NCBI GenBank assembly: GCA_934182605.1
Contig: CAKPRQ010000008.1
Location: 21,173 to 85,172 of the forward strand
DNA length: 64,000 bases
Direction: 5' to 3'
Source: an uncultured Clostridia bacterium
GTDB lineage: Bacteria; Bacillota; Clostridia; TANB77; CAG-508
Shown here piece after piece: positions 48,667 through 57,977 of this stretch. The notes under the pieces are model-generated. The model was not told the origin of the DNA. It saw only the letters and a list, made by a program, of their open reading frames with translations, and made no database searches. Positions within the stretch are counted from its first letter, which is position 1. Every line of letters starts with the position of its first letter. The translations under genes and the position numbers were made by a program.

Positions 48667-49959
48667 TTATATAGCTTTTTTATCTACATCTTCAGTTTGA
48701 TCTGTTACTTTTTTTGGTTTTCTACCTCTCGTTTTTTTAGGTTTTTCTTCTAAAACTTCTTCTGTTAAATTCTCATTTTCGAAATTTCCATTTGCTACTT
48801 TTGCATTTTCTAATTCCATATCAGCTGCTCTTTCTTGTAATTTTTTCTTTCTAACTATTCTTCTTTTTACCTCTTTAGCAGATTCTTCATATAATTCTGG
48901 ATCCATTTGTCCTTTATATTGTTCTAATAAGTTCAATGCTTTTTCTTGAACTTCCATTCTTCTTAATTCTTCTTTTTCTCTTCTCTTTCTATCTGCTTCT
49001 AATATACTATCTGTCGCTAAATCAATTGCTTCTAATTGTATTTGTTCATCTAATTGTTCTTGACGTTTTTCTAATATATCCTTACCTTTATTATATAAAC
49101 TGTCATATTCTGCATCTAATACTTTTGATAATTGTAAATTTTCTGAATCTTCTCTGTTATATGCTACATATAATAATTCTGCTAATTCCTCTGATGATAA
49201 TATTCTACCATATACTTCTGAAGAAGCTAATGTTCTTATTACAGATTGACATCTTGTATATAACTCTGAGAAACATCTACTGTCTAATTCCTCTTTTGAA
49301 ACGCGACCACCTTCTCCAGTTTCTGATGCATAATATGAAACTATTACATATGTTTTTTGTTGTAATATATTACTATTCAAACTTAATCTTGCAATATATT
49401 CTGATATATCAACTCCATATGCAAATACATTTTCTCTTCTTCTTATTTCAAATTCTAATCTATCTATTTGATCTAAATTTCCTGTTAATTTTACTTGTTC
49501 TAATTTTAATCTTAATTTTTCTATTTCATCTTTTTTCTCTTTCATTCTGCTTCTATATTCTTCTATAATATCTTTTAAGTTTAAAGTTCTAGTTTGTACA
49601 TATAATTGTATTGGAAATCTTAATGTATTTAAAAATTGTATAAAACCTTCTTCTACAGCTAATTTTTCTTCTTCTGATAATAAATCATAATTTACACCTT
49701 GACATTGTATTGCCATAACATATTGTGTTCTATTTTTTCTAATTATCATATTATCTTTTATCTCATCAAATTCCATAAATTCATTCATAGATGTTATTGG
49801 AACATCTAATGCGCCAGCTATATATCTTTCTGCTTGTTTTTGTTGGGCTGCTTTTTTCTTTTTATCACTTACGGTTATAAAGTAATATATTAAACCTAGA
49901 AGTATTATTAGGGCTAGTACACAACCTAAAACTATTAATAATATTGTTGTTGTATCCAT
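48667..49959 (-). CDS. T4SS protein resembling the N-terminal domain of VirB4/TraC
   Basis: 430 residues. One N-terminal membrane helix (TILLIVLGCVLALIILLGLIYY), then a ~230-residue domain with MIIRKNRTQYVMAIQCQG, LNTLRFPIQLYVQTRTLN and KTYVIVSYYA, which reads like the N-terminal region of VirB4-type proteins. A C-terminal acidic/basic coiled coil ends in KKTRGRKPKK. It starts one base before the PrgI stop and precedes the ATPase by 12 bases. I infer a split VirB4 in which this part anchors the ATPase to the membrane. Confidence 0.7.
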   Translation of the reverse strand: MDTTTILLIVLGCVLALIILLGLIYYFITVSDKKKKAAQQKQAERYIAGALDVPITSMNEFMEFDEIKDNMIIRKNRTQYVMAIQCQGVNYDLLSEEEKLAVEEGFIQFLNTLRFPIQLYVQTRTLNLKDIIEEYRSRMKEKKDEIEKLRLKLEQVKLTGNLDQIDRLEFEIRRRENVFAYGVDISEYIARLSLNSNILQQKTYVIVSYYASETGEGGRVSKEELDSRCFSELYTRCQSVIRTLASSEVYGRILSSEELAELLYVAYNREDSENLQLSKVLDAEYDSLYNKGKDILEKRQEQLDEQIQLEAIDLATDSILEADRKRREKEELRRMEVQEKALNLLEQYKGQMDPELYEESAKEVKRRIVRKKKLQERAADMELENAKVANGNFENENLTEEVLEEKPKKTRGRKPKKVTDQTEDVDKKAI

Positions 49960-50306
49960 TATTTTTCTCCCTCCTTAGTTATAAAATAAGCATATTTCTT
50001 TTTAGCCATTCTAAATTTAAAAAGTCTTATTATTATTTCATCTATAGATTCTCCACCTATTTTTTTGGTAATTGGTAATCCAGATATAGTTGGTATTTTT
50101 ATTGTTCCAACTCCAAATCCAATTAACCCAAAAATACCTAATATAATAAGACCTGCTGTATTTTGTCCAAATCCTTTAGCAATTATTAAATAAAATAATG
50201 CTCCTATTGCTGCTCCTATTGCTGTTGTTATTAATGACTTTATTGAAAATATTAATAATAATCTCGTTTCTCCTTTTAGATTTCTTGGTATTGTATATGT
50301 ACCCAT
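49959..50306 (-). CDS. prgI: PrgI-family / VirB3-like membrane protein
   Basis: 115 residues. MGTYTIPRN is the typical PrgI beginning, followed by two membrane helices (LITTAIGAAIGALFYLIIA and TAGLIILGIFGLIGFGVGTI) and a basic C-terminal part. PrgI sits before VirB4 in almost all Gram-positive T4SS loci, as here. Confidence 0.85.
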   Translation of the reverse strand: MGTYTIPRNLKGETRLLLIFSIKSLITTAIGAAIGALFYLIIAKGFGQNTAGLIILGIFGLIGFGVGTIKIPTISGLPITKKIGGESIDEIIIRLFKFRMAKKKYAYFITKEGEK

Positions 50307-50356
50307 ACTAAAACCTCCTATGTTTATTATTTGTATAAATTTATTATATATATTAC

Positions 50357-50764
50357 TTATTTAGTTAAATCACTCATTATTGTATATGCTAGTGACCATA
50401 TTCCGTATGCTCCAAATAGCACTATTGCTGATACTGCAATTCCTATAAGTTGTCCCTTTAATTTTCCTCTTGTTTCTGGTGTAGCAGACATATATTTTAC
50501 CCCCATAACTGCTGTAACTACAACTAAAACTACAGTACCTATTCCTAATAATAATGATGCTAAAGGTTTCATTATTTCTGCTATTTTATTTACATCTATT
50601 TTTGCACTTCCTGCACCTTTATCTATAAAATTATTTGCTTGATCATGTAAGTCATCAGCATTTGGCATGCTACTAGCATATACGCTTATATTTGGTGATA
50701 GAACAAATAAAATTACTATTACTACTAATACAATTTTTAATATATTTAAAATTTTTCTATTCAT
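50357..50764 (-). CDS. VirB2/TrbC-like pilin-type T4SS subunit
   Basis: 135 residues. Signal-like helix (ILKIVLVVIVILFVLSPNISVYA) then a short loop and two hydrophobic helices (PLASLLLGIGTVVLVVVTAVMG and LIGIAVSAIVLFGAYGIW) separated by a short basic turn with YMSATPETRGKLKG, the VirB2/TrbC layout. First gene of the operon, behind GGAGG and a good promoter. Confidence 0.8.
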   Translation of the reverse strand: MNRKILNILKIVLVVIVILFVLSPNISVYASSMPNADDLHDQANNFIDKGAGSAKIDVNKIAEIMKPLASLLLGIGTVVLVVVTAVMGVKYMSATPETRGKLKGQLIGIAVSAIVLFGAYGIWSLAYTIMSDLTK

Positions 50765-50804
50765 TGCTAATCCTCCATTTAAACCTATTTATACATTTAT
50801 AATA

Positions 50805-50833
50805 ATTATACTTTATTTTTCCTTTTTTTTCAA
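50805..50833 (-). promoter_or_regulatory. Promoter of the T4SS operon
   Basis: Minus strand: TTGAAA (50833-50828), a 17-base spacer and a perfect TATAAT (50810-50805), about 40 bases before the VirB2-like start. No comparable promoter is seen inside the 20-kb operon, whose genes overlap or lie within about 60 bases of each other. Confidence 0.75.
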
Positions 50834-51036
50834 CAATTTTTTATATTTTTTCTTATTTTAACATAATTGTAATATTATTGTAATTATTCTGTAATACTTA
50901 AGTTTCTAAAACCTTTAGGGAATATAAAATTTAGAGGAATTTTAACTTAAAATGTTTCTTAAAATTTATTTTAGAAAGCTTTAAAATATTTTTATAATAT
51001 GTTAATTTCTTGTAATATTTTAGTCCCTTGAAAAGC

Positions 51037-51072
51037 AAAGAACTCTAAGGAATATTACCTTAAAGTTCTTTT
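51037..51072 (-). terminator. Hairpin downstream of the NadA-like remnant
   Basis: AAAGAACT and AGTTCTTT close a stem with inner TAAGG/CCTTA, right after the 27-codon frame at 51075-51158. It separates yebC from the T4SS promoter. A T-run is weak on the minus strand and present on the plus side. Confidence 0.5.
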
Positions 51073-51074
51073 TT

Positions 51075-51158
51075 CTAAATTATTTCTAATATTTTATTTA
51101 TTGCTTTTATAGCACTTTCCTTAGGGATACTTGTCTTATTGTCCTCAACTGCTTCCAT
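51075..51158 (-). pseudogene. Possible C-terminal gene remnant (27 codons)
   Basis: An open frame MEAVEDNKTSIPKESAIKA.. ends in INKILEII. There is no ribosome binding site and it ends just before a hairpin. The I-P-K-E-x-A-x-K-A-(I)-x-K-(I)-L pattern faintly recalls the end of quinolinate synthase (NadA), but the match is too short to trust. Apart from this and the promoter, the 457-base gap 50765-51221 shows nothing more. Confidence 0.2.
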
Positions 51159-51221
51159 TTTCTAAACTGTCATATGATAAAATATATTATCATTCTTAAA
51201 AATACCTATTTTAAAGTTTTT

Positions 51222-51950
51222 CTACTCTTCTTCCCAGTTATGGAATACTTCTATAACATCATCTAAGTCTTCTAATCTATCTATTAAGTTTTGCATTTTT
51301 TGTACACCTTTTTCATCTAGCTTTATATATGTAGATGGTACCATTTGTATTCCAGCTTCTAGAAATTCTATATTATTTTTTTCTAATTCTTCTCTTACTT
51401 TTGAGAAATCTTCTGGTGCAGTTGTTATTTCATATACTTCACCTTCTGATTGAAAATCTTCTGCTCCTGCTTCTATAGCTAGCATCATTAACTCTTCTTC
51501 ATCTATTTTTGCTGTTTCTTTTTCAATTACTATTATACCTTTTCTTTCAAATAAGTATGATACACAACCTGCTGTTCCTAAATTTCCGCCAGATTTGTCG
51601 AAAGCATGCCTAACATCTGAAGCTGTTCTATTTTTATTATCTGTAGAAGCATTTACTATTAAAGCTACCCCATTTGGTCCATACCCTTCATATACTATCT
51701 CATCATAATGTGCAGAGTTGCCTTCCCCGCTTGCTTTCTTTATTGCTTTGTCTATGGTATCATTTGGCATATTATTTGCTTTAGCTTTTGCAACTACATC
51801 TCTTAATTTTGCGTTTGAAGCTAAATCAGGTCCCCCTGCTTTTACAGCCATTAAGATTTCTCTTCCTAATTTTGTAAATATTTTTCCTCTTTGTGCATCT
51901 TGTTTTCCTTTTCTTGCTTGAATGTTATGCCATTTGCTATGTCCTGACAT
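51222..51950 (-). CDS. yebC: YebC/PmpR-family protein
   Basis: 242 residues, full length. MSGHSKWHNIQARKGKQDA is the invariant family start; later NMPNDTIDKAIKKASGE, YEGYGPNGVALIV and LEEFMEDLDDV-like C-terminus (RLEDLDDVIEVFHNW). Members act as transcription regulators or help ribosomes translate proline stretches (TACO1/YebC2-like roles). The start has AAAGGAGG upstream. Stand-alone housekeeping gene. Confidence 0.97.
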   Translation of the reverse strand: MSGHSKWHNIQARKGKQDAQRGKIFTKLGREILMAVKAGGPDLASNAKLRDVVAKAKANNMPNDTIDKAIKKASGEGNSAHYDEIVYEGYGPNGVALIVNASTDNKNRTASDVRHAFDKSGGNLGTAGCVSYLFERKGIIVIEKETAKIDEEELMMLAIEAGAEDFQSEGEVYEITTAPEDFSKVREELEKNNIEFLEAGIQMVPSTYIKLDEKGVQKMQNLIDRLEDLDDVIEVFHNWEEE

Positions 51951-52080
51951 TATTAATTCCTCCTTTTTATTTTTTACATACTATTTTATTATATCATACT
52001 TTTTTTGTTTTGTGTAGGTTTTTAAAGAAATTTCAACCATTATCTAGTAGCCTCTTTTATTTTTATGTTATATAATATTT

Positions 52081-52156
52081 TGGCTGGGGTAGTAGGATTC
52101 GAACCTACGAAATGCTCGGGTCAGAGCCGAGTGCCTTACCGCTTGGCGATACCCCA
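52081..52156 (-). tRNA. tRNA-Gln (anticodon CTG)
   Basis: Minus strand TGGGGTA..TACCCCA forms the acceptor stem, with encoded GCCA end. The D-arm contains CAAGCGGTAAGGC, the anticodon arm is CTCGG-CTCTGAC-CCGAG (anticodon CTG at loop positions 3-5), and the T-arm GTAGGTTCGAATCCTAC is perfect. 76 bases, complete. Confidence 0.95.
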
Positions 52157-52188
52157 ATATAAAAAATATATGTAAGCATAATATATTG

Positions 52189-52328
52189 GTAACTACTCAT
52201 GTACTAATCTTCTAAAAGCTTTCTATATAGCTATTTTTAGTCAAAACATATCTGTGGCTAACAATCAGGGTCTTGACTTGCAAATAGCTATATAGAAAGC
52301 TTTAGTCAAATATTTACTGAGTTGTTAC
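52189..52328. repeat. Hairpin element C (140 bp), MITE-like
   Basis: Diverged terminal repeats (GTAACTACTCA and TGAGTTGTTAC). The inner stem AAAGCTTTCTATATAGCTATTT pairs exactly with its complement; this differs from A and B by paired changes on both arms. The apical core keeps ATCAGGGTCTTGACTTGC. Lies between tRNA-Gln and gpmI. Confidence 0.8.
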
Positions 52329-52355
52329 ATATACTTAAATATATTTTTAAGAAAT

Positions 52356-53891
52356 TTATTCTTCAATTAAATTATTTCCAGTCATTTCTCTTGGTTTTTC
52401 AAGTCCTAACAAATACAACATTGTTGGTGCTAAATCCGACAATTTTCCTTCTTTTAATGTTACATTATCTTTTCCAACTAGTATTATTGGAACTGGATTT
52501 GTTGTATGAGCAGTATGTGGTTCTCCTGTTTTATAATCTATCATTTGTTCTGCATTACCATGGTCAGCCGTTATTATTAACATTCCGCCTATTTCTAAGA
52601 CTGCTTTTTCCACTTTTTCTACACATTTGTCAACAAACTCTACTGCTTCTATTGCTGCTTCTAAATTTCCAGTATGTCCAACCATATCTGGATTTGCGTA
52701 ATTTAATATTATTGAATCATATTTTTTACTTTCTATTGCTCCTACTACTTTTTCTGTAACTTCTTCAGCACTCATTTCAGGTTGCATATCGTATGTTTTT
52801 ACTTTTGGAGATGGCACTAATATCCTGTCTTCTCCTTCGTATTGTCTTTCTTCTCCTCCATTAAAAAAGAAGGTCACATGAGCATATTTTTCTGTTTCTG
52901 CTATTCTTAATTGTTTTAATCCTTTTTTACTTATATATTCTCCAAATGTATTTATTAATTTATTTGGTTTAAACGCTACTTTTACATTTGGCATTGTCTT
53001 ATCATATTCAGTAAAACATACGTAATATAAATTTAAATTTTTTTCTGTTTCAAATTCATTAAAATTATCATCTACTAATGCTCTTGTTATTTCTCTAGCT
53101 CTATCTGGTCTAAAGTTAAAGAAAATTACTGCATCATTTTTTTCTATTTTTGCAATTGGTTTATTTTCTTTATTCACCCTTACTATAGGTTCCACAAATT
53201 CGTCAAATATTTCTTTTTGATATGATTTTTCTATTGCTTGAATAGGATTTATAAAATATTCACCTTCGCCTTTTACTAACGCTCTATATGCTTTTTCTAT
53301 ACGGTCCCACCTTTTATCTCTATCCATTGCGTAGAATCTACCTATTAATGTTGCAATTTTTCCAACTTGTTTTTCTTCTATTTTTTCTTGTAATTCCATT
53401 ATATAACTTTCTGCTGAGGCTTGTGGCGTATCTCTTCCATCTAAAAAGCAATGTATATATACATCTTCAAAATCTTTTCTTTTTGCTAATTCTAATAAGC
53501 CATACAAATGTCTTATATGACTATGAACTCCACCATCTGATAGTAATCCCATCAAGTGTAATTTAGAATTATTTTTTTTACAATGTTCTATAGCTTTTAC
53601 TAGTTCTTCATTGCTAAAAAAATCTCCCATTTCTATGTCCTTTGTTATTTTTGTTAGTTCTTGATACACAATTCTTCCTGCACCTATATTTGTATGCCCT
53701 ACTTCTGAATTTCCCATTTGACCTTCTGGTAATCCTACATCTAAGCCACTTGTATGAAGAATTGCATTTGGATTTTGCTTCATCAGTCTATCTAAAGTTG
53801 GTGTATTTGCTAATTTAAATGCATTTGCTTGTTCATTATCATTTAAACCTAAACCATCTAATATCATTAACATTACTAAATTTCTTTCCAT
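52356..53891 (-). CDS. gpmI: 2,3-bisphosphoglycerate-independent phosphoglycerate mutase
   Basis: 511 residues, full length. MLMILDGLGLN (metal Asp), QMGNSEVGHTNIGAGR with the phosphoserine, HCFLDGRDT, NFRPDRAREITRAL, LNYANPDMVGHTG and ITADHGNAEQM carry the Mn-binding and catalytic residues. Converts 3- to 2-phosphoglycerate. Follows tpiA by 12 bases; last gene of the gap-pgk-tpiA-gpmI cluster. Confidence 0.97.
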   Translation of the reverse strand: MERNLVMLMILDGLGLNDNEQANAFKLANTPTLDRLMKQNPNAILHTSGLDVGLPEGQMGNSEVGHTNIGAGRIVYQELTKITKDIEMGDFFSNEELVKAIEHCKKNNSKLHLMGLLSDGGVHSHIRHLYGLLELAKRKDFEDVYIHCFLDGRDTPQASAESYIMELQEKIEEKQVGKIATLIGRFYAMDRDKRWDRIEKAYRALVKGEGEYFINPIQAIEKSYQKEIFDEFVEPIVRVNKENKPIAKIEKNDAVIFFNFRPDRAREITRALVDDNFNEFETEKNLNLYYVCFTEYDKTMPNVKVAFKPNKLINTFGEYISKKGLKQLRIAETEKYAHVTFFFNGGEERQYEGEDRILVPSPKVKTYDMQPEMSAEEVTEKVVGAIESKKYDSIILNYANPDMVGHTGNLEAAIEAVEFVDKCVEKVEKAVLEIGGMLIITADHGNAEQMIDYKTGEPHTAHTTNPVPIILVGKDNVTLKEGKLSDLAPTMLYLLGLEKPREMTGNNLIEE

Positions 53892-53903
53892 TATAACCCT
53901 TCC

Positions 53904-54656
53904 TTACTCGTCATATTTAACTATTTTTGCAAATTCATCTGCTTTTAAACTTGCTCCACCTACTAAAGCACCATCTATGTCACTCATTTCAAATAATTCC
54001 TTTGCATTTGTAGATTTCACACTGCCACCATATTGAATTATTATATTTTCTGCGACTTCTTTTCCATATAATTTTAATATTTCATTTCTTATTGCTTTTA
54101 TTGAATTATTTGCATCTTCTGCCGTTGCTGTTTTTCCAGTTCCTATTGCCCAAACTGGCTCATACGCAATTATTAAGTTTTGAAGCTGATGTTTCTTTAC
54201 TTTTGATAAATCTACCTTTACTTGATTTGTAATAATTTCTTCAGTTCTTCCTGCTTCTCTTTCTTCTAAAGTTTCACCTACACATAAGATTGGTTTTAAG
54301 CCTACTTCTATAGCTTTTTTTACTTTTAGTGATATAGCTTCATCTGTTTCGTTGTAATACTGTCTTCTTTCTGAATGTCCAATTATTACATATTCCACAT
54401 TTATTGCTTTTAACATTTCTGCTGATATTTCTCCTGTATATGCACCACTTTCTTCATAATGCATATTTTGTGCACCTATTTTTATATTTGTTCCTTGCAC
54501 CGTTAATAATGAATAAAATAAATCTATATATGGCACACACAATATTACTTCGTTTTTAGTATCCTTTACTAATGACGCAAGTTCTTCTATAAATTCCATT
54601 GCCTCATTTGGTAATTTATTCATTTTCCAATTTCCTGCAATAATCTTCTTTCTCAT
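53904..54656 (-). CDS. tpiA: Triosephosphate isomerase
   Basis: About 250 residues from ATG 54656 (IIAGNWKMN), with GGGAGGT upstream; an in-frame TTG 12 bases earlier overlaps the ribosome binding site and is rejected. Active-site His in VIIGHSERR, Glu in AYEPVWAIGTG, phosphate loop YGGSVK. Interconverts DHAP and GAP. Confidence 0.97.
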   Translation of the reverse strand: MRKKIIAGNWKMNKLPNEAMEFIEELASLVKDTKNEVILCVPYIDLFYSLLTVQGTNIKIGAQNMHYEESGAYTGEISAEMLKAINVEYVIIGHSERRQYYNETDEAISLKVKKAIEVGLKPILCVGETLEEREAGRTEEIITNQVKVDLSKVKKHQLQNLIIAYEPVWAIGTGKTATAEDANNSIKAIRNEILKLYGKEVAENIIIQYGGSVKSTNAKELFEMSDIDGALVGGASLKADEFAKIVKYDE

Positions 54657-54739
54657 AAGACCTCCCAATATGAAATAATTAAATACTATAAATTTTATTA
54701 ATTATGAACTTCAGAGTTTTACCCCAAAGTTCATTAATT

Positions 54740-55927
54740 TTATTTATCATCTAAAGCCACTAAGCCTGGTAATTCTTTTCCTTCTAATAATTCAAGAGAA
54801 GCTCCGCCACCTGTTGATATATGTGTCATTTTATCTGATAAACCTGCTTTTTCTACTGCTGCTGATGAATCTCCTCCTCCTATTATTGTTATACAGTCAT
54901 CTATGTTTGCTAACGCTTCAGCTATTTGATTTGTAGCTGTGGCAAATTTATCCATTTCAAATACGCCTAATGGTCCATTCCATACTACTGTTTTAGCATT
55001 TTTAAGCACTTCTTTATATAATTCCACAGATTTTGGGCCGGCATCTAATCCCATGTAATCTGCTGGTATTTTATCACTATCTACATACATATCATCTGAA
55101 TTTTCATTAAATTCTTTTGCTACATGAATATCTATTGGTAATATCAGATTTACTTGTTTTTCCTCTGCTTTTTTTAGCATATTTTTTGCTAATTCTATTT
55201 TATCTTCTTCACATATTGATGTTCCTACTTCGTACCCTTTTGCTTTGAAGAATGTATATGCCATTCCTCCACCTATTATTAATGAATCAACTTTATCTAA
55301 TAACCTATCTATTACTGATATTTTATCTGATACTTTTTTACCACCTAATATTGCCACAAACGGTCTTTTTGGATTTTCTAATGCATTATTTAAAAATACT
55401 ATTTCTTTTTCTAATAAGTATCCTGCTACGGATGGTAAGAATTCTGTTACACCTACTGTTGAAGCATGAGCACGATGTGCTGTACCAAATGCATCATTTA
55501 CGTATATATCTGCTAGAGATGCTAATTCTTTTGCAAATTCTTTATCATTTTTCTCTTCTTCCATATGAAATCTTAAATTTTCTAATAATATTGCTTCACC
55601 TGGTTTTAAATCACTTACTAATCTTTTTGTGTCTTCTCCTATTACATCTTTACTTAGTTTTACCTCTTTTTCTAACAATTTACTTAGCTCTTCTGCCACT
55701 GGTTTTAATGAATATTTTTCATTTACTTCCCCTTTAGGTCTTCCTAAATGCGAACATAATATAACTTTAGCATTATGTTCTAACAAATATTTTATTGTTT
55801 TTAAAGAAGCTACTATTCTTCTATTATCTGTAATATTTCCCTTTTCATCTTGTGGTACATTAAAATCACATCTCACCAATACTCTTTTACCATTTACATC
55901 GATATCTTCAATTGTTTTTTTATTCAT
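54740..55927 (-). CDS. pgk: Phosphoglycerate kinase
   Basis: 395 residues, usual length. RVLVRCDFNVPQDEKG at the N-terminus, SHLGRPKG, AFGTAHRAHAST, ILGGKKVSDKI, VVWNGPLGVFE and the C-terminal GGGDSSAAVEKAG / STGGGASLELLEGK motifs. Makes ATP from 1,3-bisphosphoglycerate. A short hairpin (TGAACTT / AAGTTCA) lies in the 70-base gap to tpiA. Confidence 0.97.
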   Translation of the reverse strand: MNKKTIEDIDVNGKRVLVRCDFNVPQDEKGNITDNRRIVASLKTIKYLLEHNAKVILCSHLGRPKGEVNEKYSLKPVAEELSKLLEKEVKLSKDVIGEDTKRLVSDLKPGEAILLENLRFHMEEEKNDKEFAKELASLADIYVNDAFGTAHRAHASTVGVTEFLPSVAGYLLEKEIVFLNNALENPKRPFVAILGGKKVSDKISVIDRLLDKVDSLIIGGGMAYTFFKAKGYEVGTSICEEDKIELAKNMLKKAEEKQVNLILPIDIHVAKEFNENSDDMYVDSDKIPADYMGLDAGPKSVELYKEVLKNAKTVVWNGPLGVFEMDKFATATNQIAEALANIDDCITIIGGGDSSAAVEKAGLSDKMTHISTGGGASLELLEGKELPGLVALDDK

Positions 55928-55982
55928 ACTAAATTCAAATCCCTTCTTAATTTTTATACAAAAATTTATTGAAGCATTATAC

Positions 55983-56981
55983 TTATTTTGTAGCGATATA
56001 TCTTACTAAATCTACTAATTTATTTGAATATCCCCATTCGTTATCATACCAAGCTACTAATTTTACAAATGTATCTGTTAACGCGATTCCAGCTTTACTA
56101 TCAAATATTGATGTATGGCTATCATGAATAAAGTCTGATGATACTACATCATCTTCAACATATTCTATAATACCTTTCATTTCATTTTCTGATGCTTTCT
56201 TTACTGCTGCACATATTTCTTCATAAGTTGCTGGCTTTTCTAAATTACAAGTCAAATCAACAACTGATGAATCTACTGTTGGTACTCTAAATGCCATTCC
56301 TGTTAATTTTCCATTTAATTCTGGAATAACTTTTCCTACAGCTTTTGCAGCGCCTGTTGATGACGGAATTATATTTGCTGATGCAGCTCTTCCACCTCTC
56401 CAGTCTTTCTTAGAAGCCCCATCTACTGTTTTTTGTGTAGCTGTTGTTGAGTGTACTGTTGTCATTAATCCATCTTTTATTCCAAAGTTATCATTTATAA
56501 CTTTTGCTAATGGTGCTAAACAATTTGTCGTACATGAAGCATTTGAAATAATATTCATACTTTTATCATATTTTTCATGATTTACTCCCATTACAAACAT
56601 CGGTGCATCTTTAGATGGTGCACTTATTACTACTTTTTTAGCTCCTGCATCTATGTGTGCTTGTGCTTTTTCTAACGTTGTAAATGCTCCTGAACATTCT
56701 ATTACATATTCTACTCCTAATTCTCCCCAAGGAATATTATGTGGGTCCATTTCATTATATACTTTTATTTCTTTTCCATTTATTGTTAAAACACCATCTT
56801 TTCCTGATATTTCTCCATTAAACCTACCATGTACTGTATCATATTTTACCATATATGCCATGTAATCAGCTGCTAAGAATGGGTCATTTATCGCAACAAC
56901 TTCAACATCTCCTTTTTCTAAAGCAACTTGTAAAGTTAGCTTTCCTATTCTTCCAAATCCATTAATTCCTACTTTTATCAT
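55983..56981 (-). CDS. gap: Glyceraldehyde-3-phosphate dehydrogenase
   Basis: 332 residues. KVGINGFGRIGKLTLQVA (NAD fold), SNASCTTNCLAPLAKV with the catalytic Cys, HSTTATQKTVDGAS with the active His, RGGRAASANIIPSSTGAAKA, and WYDNEWGYSNKLVDL at the end. Start ATG behind AGGAGG. First gene of the glycolytic cluster. Confidence 0.97.
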   Translation of the reverse strand: MIKVGINGFGRIGKLTLQVALEKGDVEVVAINDPFLAADYMAYMVKYDTVHGRFNGEISGKDGVLTINGKEIKVYNEMDPHNIPWGELGVEYVIECSGAFTTLEKAQAHIDAGAKKVVISAPSKDAPMFVMGVNHEKYDKSMNIISNASCTTNCLAPLAKVINDNFGIKDGLMTTVHSTTATQKTVDGASKKDWRGGRAASANIIPSSTGAAKAVGKVIPELNGKLTGMAFRVPTVDSSVVDLTCNLEKPATYEEICAAVKKASENEMKGIIEYVEDDVVSSDFIHDSHTSIFDSKAGIALTDTFVKLVAWYDNEWGYSNKLVDLVRYIATK

Positions 56982-57015
56982 ATAAACCTCCTAAAAATTT
57001 ATCTTTGATTTTTAT

Positions 57016-57044
57016 ATTCTATATCAAAATTAAATACTTTTCAA
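57016..57044 (-). promoter_or_regulatory. Promoter of the glycolytic gene cluster
   Basis: Minus strand: TTGAAA (57044-57039), a 17-base spacer and TAGAAT (57021-57016), 35 bases before gap. Element D lies about 100 bases upstream. Confidence 0.65.
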
Positions 57045-57085
57045 GTACTTTATATATTTTTTACCAAAAATTCATAATTTATACT

Positions 57086-57366
57086 TTACAATTCGCATAA
57101 TGTGCATAAATCATATAAAAATCTTGATACATAACTATTTATAAATTACAATTCACAGCTAAATAAATATTAATAGTACTTATATATTAATATTTTTTAT
57201 CAAAAACATAGCTGGGGCTAACAATCCGGGTCTTTGATTCAAAATATTAATATATAAGTACCTTAATATGTTTTATAATAAAAGCTGTGAATTGTAGCCT
57301 TTATAATCAAAAATAATTTTTGTAATATATTTTGTATTTGATTTGCAATAGCTATATATCAAGATT
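57086..57366. repeat. Hairpin element D: a complete copy nested inside an older copy
   Basis: The inner copy spans 57146-57297: ends TTACAATTCACAGCT and AGCTGTGAATTGTA, inner stem AGTACTTATATATTAATATT with exact complement, core ACATAGCTGGGGCTAACAAT and CCGGGTCTTTG. It splits an older copy whose left half (TTACAATTCGCATAA at 57087, then ATCTTGATACATAACTATTT at 57121) and right half (TTTGATTTGCAATAGCTATATATCAAGAT, shortened here as 57338-57366) still pair. TTTATAA occurs on both sides of the inner copy and may be a target duplication. It fills the 392-base gap between gap and the next gene. Confidence 0.8.
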
Positions 57367-57374
57367 TATAATTT

Positions 57375-57977
57375 TTATTTATTACCAAATAAATTTTTAA
57401 AAAATTTTACTATTTTTTCATACCATTTTTCTTTCTTATATTCTATTATTTCATTTTGTTCGTTAGATTGATTTGTTTGTTGTTGTTGAATATTAAGAGG
57501 ATTTTGCCTATTTTTAAACAAGTTGTCCACTGAATATTTTTCGCTTTTTTCTTTTTCAATTCTTTCCAATAATTCAGTTTCATTTTTTATTAGTTTTTGT
57601 CTCTTTTCAAGGGTACATAAATAGTCTCTATAAATTATTCCTAAAACAACCTTAGTTTCGTGTTGTATTTGTTCATCTAATGGTTTTTCATAATCTATAT
57701 TTACTCTGTATGACTTGTCTTTTACAGACATTAATAAGTTCATAAATTTAGGTGATATTTTACTTTGTATACTTATATCAGAATGTTTTATAATATCATA
57801 TGTTTCTGCGAAGGCAATATTTATATTGTTTAATGAGTTTTCTGAATTTAAGTTCTTTATTATTTTTTTATTCTCATTTTCTTTTATACGTGCTTTTTCA
57901 ATAACTTCTAATATTTTTTTAGAAAGTTTAATATTTTCTTTTATAATATTTTGTCTTACTTCTTCACTATCGTTCAT
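57375..57977 (-). CDS. Hypothetical helical protein (200 aa)
   Basis: 200 residues, Lys/Asn/Glu-rich and predominantly helical, with no membrane segment. Notable stretches: LSKKILEVIEKARIKENENK and a Gln/Asn-rich linker (NIQQQQTNQSNEQNE) before a basic amphipathic end (WYEKIVKFFKNLFGNK) that could bind membrane. It overlaps the end of the 701-residue gene by 11 bases, so the two are coupled. Family not recognised. Confidence 0.6.
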   Translation of the reverse strand: MNDSEEVRQNIIKENIKLSKKILEVIEKARIKENENKKIIKNLNSENSLNNINIAFAETYDIIKHSDISIQSKISPKFMNLLMSVKDKSYRVNIDYEKPLDEQIQHETKVVLGIIYRDYLCTLEKRQKLIKNETELLERIEKEKSEKYSVDNLFKNRQNPLNIQQQQTNQSNEQNEIIEYKKEKWYEKIVKFFKNLFGNK

